Origin: an uncultured Neokomagataea sp.
GTDB lineage: Bacteria > Pseudomonadota > Alphaproteobacteria > Acetobacterales > Acetobacteraceae
Length of the DNA: 64,000 nucleotides
Direction of reading: 5' to 3'
Assembly: GCF_946476835.1 (NCBI RefSeq)
Contig: NZ_CAMKWA010000002.1
Span: forward strand, 62,001-126,000
Position 1 is the first letter of the stretch; every line of letters starts with the position of its first letter. The translations under genes and the position numbers were made by a program. The notes beneath the pieces are model-generated. The model worked only from the letters and a program-made list of their open reading frames with translations, had not been told where the DNA came from and did no database searches. This document shows positions 44,303-53,813 of this stretch, piece by piece.

Positions 44303-45637
44303 ATGAAACTGCGCTTTGCACCCTCCCCAACTGGTTATCTTCACGTTGGTAACGCGCGTCAGGCCGTTGCTAACTATCTCTTTGCGCGCCGCCATGGTGG
44401 CCGCTTTATTCTTCGCCTTGACGATACGGACACATCCCGTAGCCGCCCGGAATATGTGGACGGCATCCACCGTGACCTCGCATGGCTCGGCTTGAACTGG
44501 GATGAGGAAGTACGCCAGTCCGAACGACGCGACATTTATGATGCCGTCATCGAAAAACTAAAGGCATCTGGCCGCCTGTACCCATGCTTTGAAAGTGAGC
44601 ATGAACTAAACGCGAAGCGCGAAATGCGTATCCGCGCAGGCAAGCCGCCCCTTTATGACCGCGCAATGCTCAAGCTCACAGCGGACCAGCGCGCACGCGC
44701 GGAAGCAAACGGCAAAGTCCCTTACTGGCGTTTCAAGCTGACCGATGGCAGCAAAAAATGGAACGACCTCGTCATGGATGAGTGCTCCGTAAAGCTGACC
44801 GCTATCTCTGACCCCGTTTTGATCCGTGCAGACGGTACGATTCTCTACACACTGGCTTCGGTCATTGATGACCTCGAAATGGGCATCACGCATATTATGC
44901 GCGGTGAAGACCATATCACGAATACAGGTGTGCAGATTGATATTGCCGAAGCCATCACCGGCAAGCCTGCGCCGTTCACCTTCGCGCATCTGCCACTGCT
45001 GCTCGACACAGATGGCGGCAAACTCTCCAAGCGCTTTGATTCTCTCGGCCTCAAATCCTTACGAGCCGACGGCATTGAGCCAATGAGCATCGTGTCCTAC
45101 ATCGCACGCGTCGGCACATCCGATGATCCCGATGTGATCACCATGCAAGAAGCGATTGATTCCTACGACATCTCCCATGTCTCCAAATCAGCCGCACGCT
45201 TTGACATGCGCCAACTCCTCGCGTTGAACCGTAAGGCTCTGCACAATCTGCCATTTGAGAAAGCCAAGGCACATCTCCCGGCAGAAGCAACAGAAGAGTT
45301 CTGGAACGCCGTACGCGGTAACGTCGATATTTCTGCAGAAATTCCACATTGGTGGGACGTCACACAAGGCACAATCATCTCACCACCGCAGCCAGATGAC
45401 CGTGACTTCCTGCAGACTGCTCTGGATACATTGCCAGACTCTCCATGGAGTGAAGACACCTGGAAAGAATGGACCAACATTCTCAAAGAGCGCACAGACC
45501 GCAAGGGGAAGACCCTCTTCATGCCGCTGCGCCTTGCTTTGACTGCAGAAGAAAAAGGCCCTGACCTACCAACGCTACTTGCTCTGATGGGCCGGGAGCG
45601 CGTCGTATCACGTCTAAAGGATGCAATCCGCGCCTAG
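44303..45637 (+). CDS. gltX: Glutamyl-tRNA synthetase
   Basis: Class I aminoacyl-tRNA synthetase charging tRNA-Glu (and, in many Alphaproteobacteria, mischarging tRNA-Gln). 444 residues, with the HIGH motif as PSPTGYLHVGNAR and the KMSKS motif as KLSKR. The shorter C-terminal part and KLSKR fit one of the two GltX paralogues usually present in Acetobacteraceae, so a second gltX is expected elsewhere and this copy may be specialised. It is followed by a strong terminator. Substrate specificity cannot be decided by eye. Confidence 0.95.
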   Translation: MKLRFAPSPTGYLHVGNARQAVANYLFARRHGGRFILRLDDTDTSRSRPEYVDGIHRDLAWLGLNWDEEVRQSERRDIYDAVIEKLKASGRLYPCFESEHELNAKREMRIRAGKPPLYDRAMLKLTADQRARAEANGKVPYWRFKLTDGSKKWNDLVMDECSVKLTAISDPVLIRADGTILYTLASVIDDLEMGITHIMRGEDHITNTGVQIDIAEAITGKPAPFTFAHLPLLLDTDGGKLSKRFDSLGLKSLRADGIEPMSIVSYIARVGTSDDPDVITMQEAIDSYDISHVSKSAARFDMRQLLALNRKALHNLPFEKAKAHLPAEATEEFWNAVRGNVDISAEIPHWWDVTQGTIISPPQPDDRDFLQTALDTLPDSPWSEDTWKEWTNILKERTDRKGKTLFMPLRLALTAEEKGPDLPTLLALMGRERVVSRLKDAIRA

Positions 45638-45671
45638 AGAAGATTGGCGCTGGCCTCAGCCCTCCTCTTTC

Positions 45672-45707
45672 AAAAGCGCTTCAGCTTCCCGCTGGAGCGC
45701 TTTTTTT
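45672..45707 (+). terminator. Rho-independent terminator of gltX
   Basis: AAAAGCGCTTCAGC (45672-45685), a 5-nt loop, GCTGGAGCGCTTTT (45691-45704) with one G-U pair, then a T-run to 45707. Confidence 0.93.
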
Positions 45708-45866
45708 ATGCCTACTTTGCAAAACCTTTGACACAAAAACGCCCACCAGCATGTTTCATGCTCCAGAGAGCATCTCTTCCCATAGGGATAATTATATGTT
45801 GGAAATAAGTTGGCCTTTTTATATCGGCAACTCCGCACATTCCCGTCCACAACACATAATGGCTTC

Positions 45867-47216
45867 ATGGCGATAATTCACCACACCTCTCACGAGAATG
45901 CCCCTACTGGGACATTACAAGATCGGCACGTCACAATGATCGCTTTAGGTGGCGTCATTGGTGCCGGACTATTCGTGGGAAGCTCTGCATCCATCGCCCT
46001 CGCAGGCCCTGCTGTCCTGCTCGCTTATGCCGCGACAGGTCTACTCGTCGTGATTGTGATGCGCCTGCTCGGAGAAATGCTGCTGGCACGCCCCGGCATC
46101 GGGTCATTTGTAGATTGTATTCGCGTCGGCTGCGGACCAGCTGCCGGATTTGTTGCCGGTTGGCTCTACTGGTTCTTCTGGGCCATCGTCATCGGGGCGG
46201 AAGCCATTGCCGGCGCCATCGCAATCTCCGAATGGGTGGCCCTCCCCGTGTGGATCATTGCCATTGGTCTGATCATCACCGTTAATCTGCTCAACCTGAT
46301 TTCGGTCCGCCTCTTTGGGGAATGTGAGTTTTGGCTTTCCCTCATCAAAGTCGTCTGCGTCTTAGGGTTCTGCGCGCTCGGCTTAGCGGCTCTCCTCCAT
46401 TTTGTCGGGCCACCACCCTCTATCATACATAATTTAAACACCAGCGGCGGCCCTCTCCCACATGGGATCTTCGCTGTCCTCACCGCAATTCCGAGCGTTC
46501 TGTTCTCTATGATCGGCTCTGAATCCGCCACAGTAGCAGCGGCAGAAACCAAAGATGCTGGTGGGAATATCGCAAAAGTCACGCGTTCGACCGGCCTACG
46601 GATTATGGTTTTCTACCTTCTATCCGTTGCTCTTATTCTGTGCCTCGTGCCATGGACAAACATCCACCCTGGGCACTCCCCCTTCGTCACCGCTATGGAA
46701 ACCATCGGTATACCGGGCGCACCTTTCTTAATGAAAGTGGTCATCCTAAGTGCCGTGATTTCCTGCCTAAACTCTTCCATCTACATTACATCTCGCACCC
46801 TGCAAGGACTGGCCGCGCGTAACGACGCCCCCTCTTGGTTCGCAAAACTGTCTAAGCAACGCCTGCCACAGCGCGCAATCGCTGGCTGTAGCCTCTTTGG
46901 CTTAATTGTTGCTGCCTGCTCCATCCTATCTCCAGATGTACTCTTTGCTTTTTTGCTCGGCGCATCTGGCGCAGTCATTTTGGTGGTTTATGCCCTCGTC
47001 ATCTGTGCTCACCGCTCCCTACGTGACGAGCAATCTGCATTCTTTGTCATGCCGCGCTGGATCAGTACGGTAAGCCTCATTGGCATTGCCGTTGTCATTG
47101 TTGGCATGCTGTATTCTGCATCTGGCAGATCCACACTCTTTGCCAGCACCTTAAGCGTCATTGTCTTTTATGCAGCTTATCGTATCAAAAGCGCGATACA
47201 GTCTCGGCACACTTAA
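45867..47216 (+). CDS. Amino-acid permease, APC superfamily
   Basis: Inner-membrane amino-acid/proton symporter of about 449 residues and 12 helices. ATG 45867 begins MAIIHHTSHENAPTG; an upstream TTG at 45810 is in frame but unlikely. The first helix holds the substrate motif MIALGGVIGAGLFVGSS; later family segments include GSESATVAAAETKDAGGNIAK and CLNSSIYITSRTLQGLAARNDAP. This is the AAT/GABA-permease branch that takes up a range of amino acids; the substrate is not deducible. It ends at a bidirectional terminator shared with the convergent TBDR. Confidence 0.9.
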   Translation: MAIIHHTSHENAPTGTLQDRHVTMIALGGVIGAGLFVGSSASIALAGPAVLLAYAATGLLVVIVMRLLGEMLLARPGIGSFVDCIRVGCGPAAGFVAGWLYWFFWAIVIGAEAIAGAIAISEWVALPVWIIAIGLIITVNLLNLISVRLFGECEFWLSLIKVVCVLGFCALGLAALLHFVGPPPSIIHNLNTSGGPLPHGIFAVLTAIPSVLFSMIGSESATVAAAETKDAGGNIAKVTRSTGLRIMVFYLLSVALILCLVPWTNIHPGHSPFVTAMETIGIPGAPFLMKVVILSAVISCLNSSIYITSRTLQGLAARNDAPSWFAKLSKQRLPQRAIAGCSLFGLIVAACSILSPDVLFAFLLGASGAVILVVYALVICAHRSLRDEQSAFFVMPRWISTVSLIGIAVVIVGMLYSASGRSTLFASTLSVIVFYAAYRIKSAIQSRHT

Positions 47217-47330
47217 ACGCTTGAACGATATGCTCTCCGAGCGCGGGAGAGCATACCACCTCACCATGACAAAACACTCAGCCATGGATATGCCGCCGAG
47301 CATGCGAGCAGAACATACAGCGCCAAAGAC

Positions 47331-47369
47331 AAAAAAAGGGCTGCCAGAATAATCTGGCAGCCCCTTTTT
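47331..47369. terminator. Bidirectional terminator (permease / TBDR 3)
   Basis: GGGCTGCCAGA (47338-47348) and TCTGGCAGCCC (47353-47363) are separated by 4 nt and flanked by A7 on the left and T5 on the right, so it can work for both convergent genes. Confidence 0.93.
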
Positions 47370-47392
47370 ACAGGTCTTTACACCCCAAACAC

Positions 47393-49795
47393 TTAGAACG
47401 ACGTAGAGATCGTACCCGTCATGCTGAAGCGCGGCTGCACAAAGAACTGCGCGCTTGAACCCGCACCAGACATATTGCCGTTCATCAAACGAACTGCCGT
47501 TGCATTGGTACCAACGCCAACAGCACCCGTCCGCACCACAGCACCCGTCAAATTCGTGAAGTTCAAACGAACCGTCGGAGACTGCGCATACCATACTGGC
47601 TTGAAGTGATAACCAAGAGACAGCGTATCCGTGATGTAACCGGGCATACGTTGATCACCTGCGATCGTCACAGATTGCGGACCTGTGTAATGCATCGTCG
47701 CATTCGCGAAGAAGCCTGCATTTGTGTAGGTCATGCCAAAGTTTGCCATCACATGCGGCGCCATCGGTGCTTGCGTACCCTTCGTGCGGAAGGCCGTCAG
47801 GTTCCCCAGCACATCAGAAGCGGCAATGTTCGTATCCAAACGCGCATTGAGATACTCAAACGATACATACGGGCTGAAACCATAAATCGGCTGCAAAGAT
47901 GCCATCACATCCACACCGCGCGCCGTTTGATTACCCGCATTCACGACACCGTATTGGTTGTTGCCAACATACGTGGACAGCAAACGGTTTGTGATGTTGT
48001 AATTGAAGAGATCCAAATCAACGATGACGTGATCATCATTGTAGCGATAACCCAGCTCTTCTTTAATCGAATACTGATTTTTCGGCGCAACACCCGTATA
48101 GGCCGTATTTGCAATCGCAGAAGATGCTGGCTGGCGGAAATCACCCTCAGCATTGATATACACCTGATGGTGCTCATTAATGCGATAGCTCACAGAGAAA
48201 TGCGGCAACGGTGCCGTCAAATTCTGCCCCATACGCACCTGACTTGGGTACTGAACATACCACATATTAGACATGACGTACTTAAACCCTGCATTGATTT
48301 GCAAACGGTTGTTCAAGTACTTTGCCGTATCCTGAAGGAAGAGCGAATGCACTTCATACCCAGTGGTATTTCCCGGGTTAGAACGCGTGCCATTCGAGAA
48401 GACTTGGTATGATCCCTCATTTGGGCTTGGGTTCGCACCGTCAGGTTTCGTAACGCTCGTCGGGAAATGCTGCGTGTAGTCCTGATTTTCGTACCAATAA
48501 CCTACATCAATATGGTTATGCTGATCGACATCATAGCCCAGCTTCGCCGTGGCCCCGACATCCAACGCACCATCTTCTTGGAAGTAGCTGGTCAATGGCG
48601 TGCCAACAGCAATTGCCTGACCATTACCATAAGTCATCCCGCTAGAAGCAAAACCACCGGACGACCCATCCCAGCCACGGCCCCAGCTATAATATGGGCG
48701 CAAATCGAACTGTAGCTTGTCGCTCAGCACAAAATGCATCGGTGCCGTTAGGAAAAGCTGGTTCCAATGGTCAACATTGTTCTTCCAGTAATCATTCCCG
48801 GCCTTGTCAAACTCAGCCTTACGGCCGTAACCCTGCCCAGTATGCTTATACGTAAAGAACTCTGTAGCCGTCGGATAACGGTCAATAACAAAGTTCTCCG
48901 AGTTCCATGACATAAACACTTTTGCAAACGAACCGTTATCCCAGTCTTTCCGCAGACCGAAATCAAGGTGACGTCGCTGGTTGATGCCTGCCCCCATCCA
49001 AGAGCGCGCGTGGCTATTGGAGAATGACAAATAGCTCCGCACACCCGTGCGCCCCAAATCACCCGACTCAAGACGGAAAAACTCACGAGACAGGTTATTT
49101 GTCCCGTAAGAAAAATCCATCATGCCACCAAATTTGTGGTCAGGATCATGAGATGTTTCGTTCATTACACCAGCTGCCGCAGACGTTGCTGGCATATCAA
49201 TCGGCGAAGAACCCGGCATCATGCTGACGCTATCAAGGTTTTCCGAATCAATATTTTCCGCCAGATATGTCGCACTCTGGGCGGGCGCATTGTCCAACAT
49301 CAGCGCCATGTCGGCATCCGTCAGGCTGCGGCTCTGGATCGCCCCGCCTTGCATGCCAGATGTATCCGGGCTGGAAACGCTCACACTCGGCAGGTTCTGA
49401 ATAAGGTTCAGCGCCGTACTCGTCGGGCTCTTCGTCGCGATAAAGGCCTTCGTCACCGTCTGCACGGCATAAGGCGCCGTCTCAACGCGCATCATCCCGC
49501 CACCACGGCTATGAGACTGGCGTGACATTGAAACCGTCACATGCTCTGCATCGCCTGCATTGACAGACGTCGGGCGTGGCTTTTTCACCATCACAGGCAC
49601 AACCCGCGCTGCTGGCGCAGAAGCCACGGCAGGAGCACTGTGTTGAGCATGATGCGCAACAGCATGAGCACGGCCCTTATGCGGCGCCGCTGCCCGTGCG
49701 GATGATGCCGCAACGACAGAGCCCAGTCCGGCCAAGCACGTCATTAAAAGAAGCGCTTTACGTGTAGAGTGCGGGGTCGAACGATACGAATGCAT
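47393..49795 (-). CDS. TonB-dependent outer-membrane receptor 3
   Basis: 800-residue TBDR. A signal peptide (ALLLMTCLAGLGSVVAAS) is followed by a His/Ala/Pro-rich linker (HAVAHHAQHSAPAVASAPAA) like those of the tandem pair. The plug contains ALNLIQNLPSVSVSSPDTS and MALMLDNAPA, and a barrel ends SMTGTISTSF. The plug pattern is of the CirA/FepA-like class, but the ligand is unknown. A 17-bp palindrome TTTGCG-N5-CGCAAA lies about 130 nt upstream of the start. AGGAG is rather far (12 nt) from the ATG. It is convergent with the permease. Confidence 0.92.
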   Translation of the reverse strand: MHSYRSTPHSTRKALLLMTCLAGLGSVVAASSARAAAPHKGRAHAVAHHAQHSAPAVASAPAARVVPVMVKKPRPTSVNAGDAEHVTVSMSRQSHSRGGGMMRVETAPYAVQTVTKAFIATKSPTSTALNLIQNLPSVSVSSPDTSGMQGGAIQSRSLTDADMALMLDNAPAQSATYLAENIDSENLDSVSMMPGSSPIDMPATSAAAGVMNETSHDPDHKFGGMMDFSYGTNNLSREFFRLESGDLGRTGVRSYLSFSNSHARSWMGAGINQRRHLDFGLRKDWDNGSFAKVFMSWNSENFVIDRYPTATEFFTYKHTGQGYGRKAEFDKAGNDYWKNNVDHWNQLFLTAPMHFVLSDKLQFDLRPYYSWGRGWDGSSGGFASSGMTYGNGQAIAVGTPLTSYFQEDGALDVGATAKLGYDVDQHNHIDVGYWYENQDYTQHFPTSVTKPDGANPSPNEGSYQVFSNGTRSNPGNTTGYEVHSLFLQDTAKYLNNRLQINAGFKYVMSNMWYVQYPSQVRMGQNLTAPLPHFSVSYRINEHHQVYINAEGDFRQPASSAIANTAYTGVAPKNQYSIKEELGYRYNDDHVIVDLDLFNYNITNRLLSTYVGNNQYGVVNAGNQTARGVDVMASLQPIYGFSPYVSFEYLNARLDTNIAASDVLGNLTAFRTKGTQAPMAPHVMANFGMTYTNAGFFANATMHYTGPQSVTIAGDQRMPGYITDTLSLGYHFKPVWYAQSPTVRLNFTNLTGAVVRTGAVGVGTNATAVRLMNGNMSGAGSSAQFFVQPRFSMTGTISTSF

Positions 49796-50203
49796 AATGT
49801 TAAGGCTTCTCCTGCTGCAAGGCTCTCAAAGTAGTCACGCCATCACGGTCCCTGATTATAGGACACCATCCCATAACGAATCCGTAACATAATACCCACT
49901 CCCCTCAGAAGACGAATATTTGCTTTGCGTTATCCGCAAAAACAGAGCGCCCCGAGGTGAGACACGGAAGTGTCGCTTTTCAGCCATACATATGCATTTT
50001 TTGCAATATAGATCCGCAACACCAGCACCAAGATGCAGGAATCGATCCTTATTTTTCAAATACTTAGTATCATTTCTTATTATTTCAGTTTGATGGCACA
50101 CCAGAGAGAATCATCTCAACGCCTTATAAAACGATGTGCTTTCCGCGCCACATACTGCACAGACCGAGCTCCCCATCACACAGGGTACTCGGTCCGTATA
50201 ACG
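49796..50203. other. Upstream region of TBDR 3 and 3' region of trmJ
   Basis: About 408 bp without a gene. It contains a TATAAT string on the minus strand near 49853-49858, the palindrome at 49924-49940, and a stem GACCGAG/CTCGGTC (50162-50194) just past trmJ with no T-run. The minus-strand ORF near 49856-50101 has no recognisable features and is not called. Confidence 0.4.
49924..49940. promoter_or_regulatory. 17-bp palindrome upstream of TBDR 3
   Basis: TTTGCG-TTATC-CGCAAA, perfect 6-bp arms. The position, about 130 nt upstream of the receptor start, suits a repressor or activator site; the cognate regulator is not known. Confidence 0.45.
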
Positions 50204-50992
50204 TCAGACTTTCGGTGTGCGCCCCGCTTTCCGCGCGCGCACCAATTCGCTGACCACACCATGCAAGGTACGCAACTCTTGCTCCGTCACCTCTCCACGC
50301 GTGAAGAAATGACGGAGATTACGGACCATACCAGGGCGTTTCTGCTCATTGTGCAAAAAGCCGCTATCATCCAACTCCCGCAAGAGATGAGACATGAAAT
50401 TCTCCAAATCGCCCTTCGTGGCAATTTGCGTTTCATTCGTCATCAATTCCCTCGGCAGCGTTGTATCTTCCGTCAAGAACCACTCATACGCCATGACCAG
50501 TACGGCCTGAGCCAAATTCAAAGACATGAAATCCGGGTTAAGCGGATAACGGATCAATGTATCGGCTCGCGCCATATCCTCATTATCCAGCCCAGCGCGC
50601 TCTGGTCCGAACAGCAAACCACAGCGCAAACCACGCGTCGCATGGATGCGCAGTTCAGACGCCGCGCCGCGTGCTGTCATAATAGGCTTAATAATATGAC
50701 GCGGGCGCGGACAGGTCGCAAAAACATGGTGTAAATCTGCAACGGCCTCATCAACCGTCTCATACACCGTTGCCGCATCCAAAATCCGATGCGCACCTGA
50801 AGAGGCAGACCACGCCCGCTCCTGCGGCCAGCCATCACGCGGCGCGACAATACGCAGATGGAACAAGCCACCATTGGCCATAGCCCGCGCCGTCGTACCG
50901 ATATTTTCCGCCAATTGCGGACGGATTAAGATAACAACCGGGTCAAACTCACCAATCGGGCCAATATCCGCCCCACCATCACGCCCGGTCAT
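50204..50992 (-). CDS. trmJ: tRNA (cytidine/uridine-2'-O-)-methyltransferase TrmJ
   Basis: SPOUT-class enzyme methylating the ribose of residue 32 in certain tRNAs. 262 residues: the N-terminal SpoU domain shows VVILIRPQLAENIGTTARAM, GLLFGPERAGLDNED and NPDFMSLNLAQAVLVMAYE, the motifs that form the SAM-binding knot. A helical C-terminal domain (LRELDDSGFLHNEQKRPGMV) matches TrmJ. Its ATG overlaps the cysS stop (ATGA), so the two form an operon. Confidence 0.92.
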   Translation of the reverse strand: MTGRDGGADIGPIGEFDPVVILIRPQLAENIGTTARAMANGGLFHLRIVAPRDGWPQERAWSASSGAHRILDAATVYETVDEAVADLHHVFATCPRPRHIIKPIMTARGAASELRIHATRGLRCGLLFGPERAGLDNEDMARADTLIRYPLNPDFMSLNLAQAVLVMAYEWFLTEDTTLPRELMTNETQIATKGDLENFMSHLLRELDDSGFLHNEQKRPGMVRNLRHFFTRGEVTEQELRTLHGVVSELVRARKAGRTPKV

Positions 50993-52359
50993 GCACTTGC
51001 CTTCCGCCAGGTCGTACCACCCGGCCCATCTTCCAAAAGAATACCATCATCCGCCAATTGTTTACGGATGGCATCCGCACGCGCAAAATCTTTCGCCTTA
51101 CGCGCTGCCAAACGTTCCTCAATCAACGCCTCAATAGCGGAGCTATCTACACCTGCACGAAACCACTCTTCTGCCGTACCAAAGAACAGGCCCAGCAAAC
51201 GGCCAGCTGCCAACAGCCCAGCAGCAGCGTGCTCATCCCCTTGCATCGCAGCATCTGCCAAGCGATGGAGCCCAGCCAATGCCAGCGGCGTGTTCAGATC
51301 ATCCTTCAACGCGTCCATAACAGAAGCTGGAACGTCCACAGCCTCGTGCTCAAAAGCCTTCCCAGCTTCCAGCGCACGATAGAAACGGTCTAGCGTATGC
51401 TGCGCATCCGCCAGTTTGTCCCACGTAAAATCTAGTGTGGAGCGATAATGTGCACCCAAGGCCAATAAGCGCAGAGCCTCAGCCGGGGCACGGTCCAAAA
51501 CCTCACGGACCGTATAAAAATTGCCCAAAGATTTGGACATTTTTTCACCGTTGGACAGCAACATGCCATTATGCAGCCAATACGCCGCAAACTTCCCTTC
51601 CGGGTTACAGCACATAGACTGAGCGCGCTCATTCTCATGGTGAGGGAAGAGCAAATCATCCCCACCACCATGAATATCAAAGCTCTCACCCAGATAACGG
51701 CGTGACATGGCCGAACATTCAATATGCCAGCCCGGACGCCCCCGCCCATAGGGGCTATCCCAGCCCGGCTGATCCGCTTCCGATGGTTTCCACAGCACAA
51801 AATCACCCGGATCACGCTTATAAGACGCAACCTCTACGCGGGCACCAGCAACCAACTCATCCAAAGAACGACCAGACAATGCCCCATAATCAGGGAAATG
51901 CCGCACGGAGAACAACACATGCCCATGCGCTTCATACGCATGCCCACGCTCAATCAACGTCGCAATCATATCCAGCATTTCTGCGATGTGATGCGTAGCC
52001 CGTGGCTCAATATCGGGTGGCAGAATGTTTAACGCTGCCAAATCTTCATGGAAAGCAACCGTCGTACGGGCCGTCAAAGACGCAATATCTTCACCGTTCT
52101 CACGCGCACGCGCCGTAATTTTATCATCCACATCCGTCACATTGCGGACGTAAGTAACCTTCGGGAAGCACACACGCAGCAAACGCACGAGCACATCCGC
52201 GCACATCATCGCACGCAGATTGCCGATATGAGCGCGGTCATACACCGTCGGTCCACAGAAATAGACACGAACATTCTGCGGATCGAGGGGTGAGAAAACC
52301 CGTTTCTCACGAGTCTGGGTATCGTGCAGGCGCAGCACGGACATCGTATGTTCTGGCAT
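50989..52359 (-). CDS. cysS: Cysteinyl-tRNA synthetase
   Basis: Charges tRNA-Cys. The ATG at 52359 (MPEHTMSVLRLHDTQTREK) is chosen over the longer ORF from 52419; a further ATG at 52344 also fits the family start. 456 residues with the HIGH motif FCGPTVYDRAHIGNLRA, zinc ligands including the CSAM segment and HHENE, and KMSKS in GEKMSKSLGNF. The C-terminal helical bundle is present. The 3' end overlaps trmJ by 4 nt; upstream it is divergent from the MATE gene with about 86 nt between starts. Confidence 0.96.
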   Translation of the reverse strand: MPEHTMSVLRLHDTQTREKRVFSPLDPQNVRVYFCGPTVYDRAHIGNLRAMMCADVLVRLLRVCFPKVTYVRNVTDVDDKITARARENGEDIASLTARTTVAFHEDLAALNILPPDIEPRATHHIAEMLDMIATLIERGHAYEAHGHVLFSVRHFPDYGALSGRSLDELVAGARVEVASYKRDPGDFVLWKPSEADQPGWDSPYGRGRPGWHIECSAMSRRYLGESFDIHGGGDDLLFPHHENERAQSMCCNPEGKFAAYWLHNGMLLSNGEKMSKSLGNFYTVREVLDRAPAEALRLLALGAHYRSTLDFTWDKLADAQHTLDRFYRALEAGKAFEHEAVDVPASVMDALKDDLNTPLALAGLHRLADAAMQGDEHAAAGLLAAGRLLGLFFGTAEEWFRAGVDSSAIEALIEERLAARKAKDFARADAIRKQLADDGILLEDGPGGTTWRKASA

Positions 52360-52445
52360 AATCTGTTCAATGCGACAGCGCCGCGTTGGACGCAACCACC
52401 TTTCGACGCTTGTTTGCAAAACTACGCCCTGTAATAGGGTATCTT

Positions 52446-53813
52446 ATGTCCAACACAACGCCCCTCCCCCCGACTTTCCGAAACCATGCCAGCGCACTTT
52501 TGCGACTCGCTGCCCCTCTCGCTCTGTCCCAACTGTCTGAAATGGCCATGGGCGTCACAGACACCGTGCTCCTCGGCGGCCTAGGTGTTACAGCCGTGGC
52601 GGTTGGCGGCCTCTCTAGCGCATTCTTCTTCACCACCATGATTATATTTCAAGCGATCCTCGGTGGGGCGGGCGTTCTATTATCGCATGGGCGCGGCGCT
52701 ACAGATTACGGACAAGACGGTGCCGCAGATGGACGTAGCGTTGTCAGCGCCACCGTCACACTCGCTTTCCTCGTATTCATTCCATGTTGTACACTTCTTT
52801 GGTGTACACATGGCCTGTTCACTCTTCTGGGTGAACCCACCCCCGTCATTCATGATGGCAGCCACTTTGTACGTATATTGCTCAGCGGCTTGTTCCCGAA
52901 CCTCGTATTGCTCGGCGTATTACGCGTTATTCTACCCTCACTGGGAGCCGCAACGCTGCTATCTTGGACTATGCCACTCATGGCCGTCGCCAACGGCATA
53001 ACGAACGCAGCACTCATCCAAGGCCTTTTTGGCCTCCCACGCCTCGGTCTTTTTGGATCTGCCATCGCATCAGCCCTCACAGGCTGGACCATTACACTAC
53101 TCTTGTTGGCCCTTAGCGCACTGCACCCACGTGTCCGCCCGCTGCTCAAACCAAAAGCGTTTCATCTGCCACTCCTCGGCAACTTAGCGCGCCTTGGCAT
53201 TCCTATGATGATGGGTGCCGCCGCCGAAATCCTGATGTTCCAAATTACAGCATTGCGTGCAGGGCAACTCGGTACAAACAGCCTCGCGGCGCATCAGGTC
53301 GCCATCAACGTCACAGCACTACTCTTTATGGTTTCTCTTGCCTTTGGACAGGCCACCAATATGCGTGTGGCCTATTGGCGCGGCGCTGGACAGCCCACCC
53401 AAGCCCGACGCGCCACTCTCATCGGTCTCGCACTTGTCATAAGCTGGAGCATGCTCACATCTATCCTGCTGCTCACCTGGCCTGACAAAATTATCGGCTT
53501 ATACTTCCGCCACACACCTCCAACACCGGAAGCGCTGGCTCTTATGACGATTTTGCTCAAAATCGCAGGTGTGTACCAACTCGTCGATGGCACACAAACT
53601 GTTTGCAACGGCGCATTGCGCGGCTGCGGAGACACCTTCACACCAATGCTCATCGCCTTTGGTTGTTTCGGTTTTATTGGTGTAGGAGGCGGCGGATGGC
53701 TGGCCTTCCAGCAACACATGGGCGTGGAAGGCCTTTGGATTGGCATGGCATCTGCTCTCGCAGCAACCAGCCTCGGTTTTGCCTTACGACTTCGTAAAGT
53801 CTTATGGGCGTGA
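52446..53813 (+). CDS. MATE-family multidrug efflux transporter
   Basis: Inner-membrane cation-coupled exporter of about 455 residues with 12 helices in two halves (for example LAAPLALSQLSEMAMGVTDTVLLG, LGIPMMMGAAAEILMFQITALRAGQLGTNSLAAHQVAIN, shown in part). ATG 52446 is used; the ORF extends upstream to 52386 across the cysS start region. NorM-like pattern; substrates of such pumps are cationic drugs and dyes. Its 3' end overlaps the convergent MFS gene by 12 nt without a terminator. Confidence 0.9.
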   Translation: MSNTTPLPPTFRNHASALLRLAAPLALSQLSEMAMGVTDTVLLGGLGVTAVAVGGLSSAFFFTTMIIFQAILGGAGVLLSHGRGATDYGQDGAADGRSVVSATVTLAFLVFIPCCTLLWCTHGLFTLLGEPTPVIHDGSHFVRILLSGLFPNLVLLGVLRVILPSLGAATLLSWTMPLMAVANGITNAALIQGLFGLPRLGLFGSAIASALTGWTITLLLLALSALHPRVRPLLKPKAFHLPLLGNLARLGIPMMMGAAAEILMFQITALRAGQLGTNSLAAHQVAINVTALLFMVSLAFGQATNMRVAYWRGAGQPTQARRATLIGLALVISWSMLTSILLLTWPDKIIGLYFRHTPPTPEALALMTILLKIAGVYQLVDGTQTVCNGALRGCGDTFTPMLIAFGCFGFIGVGGGGWLAFQQHMGVEGLWIGMASALAATSLGFALRLRKVLWA

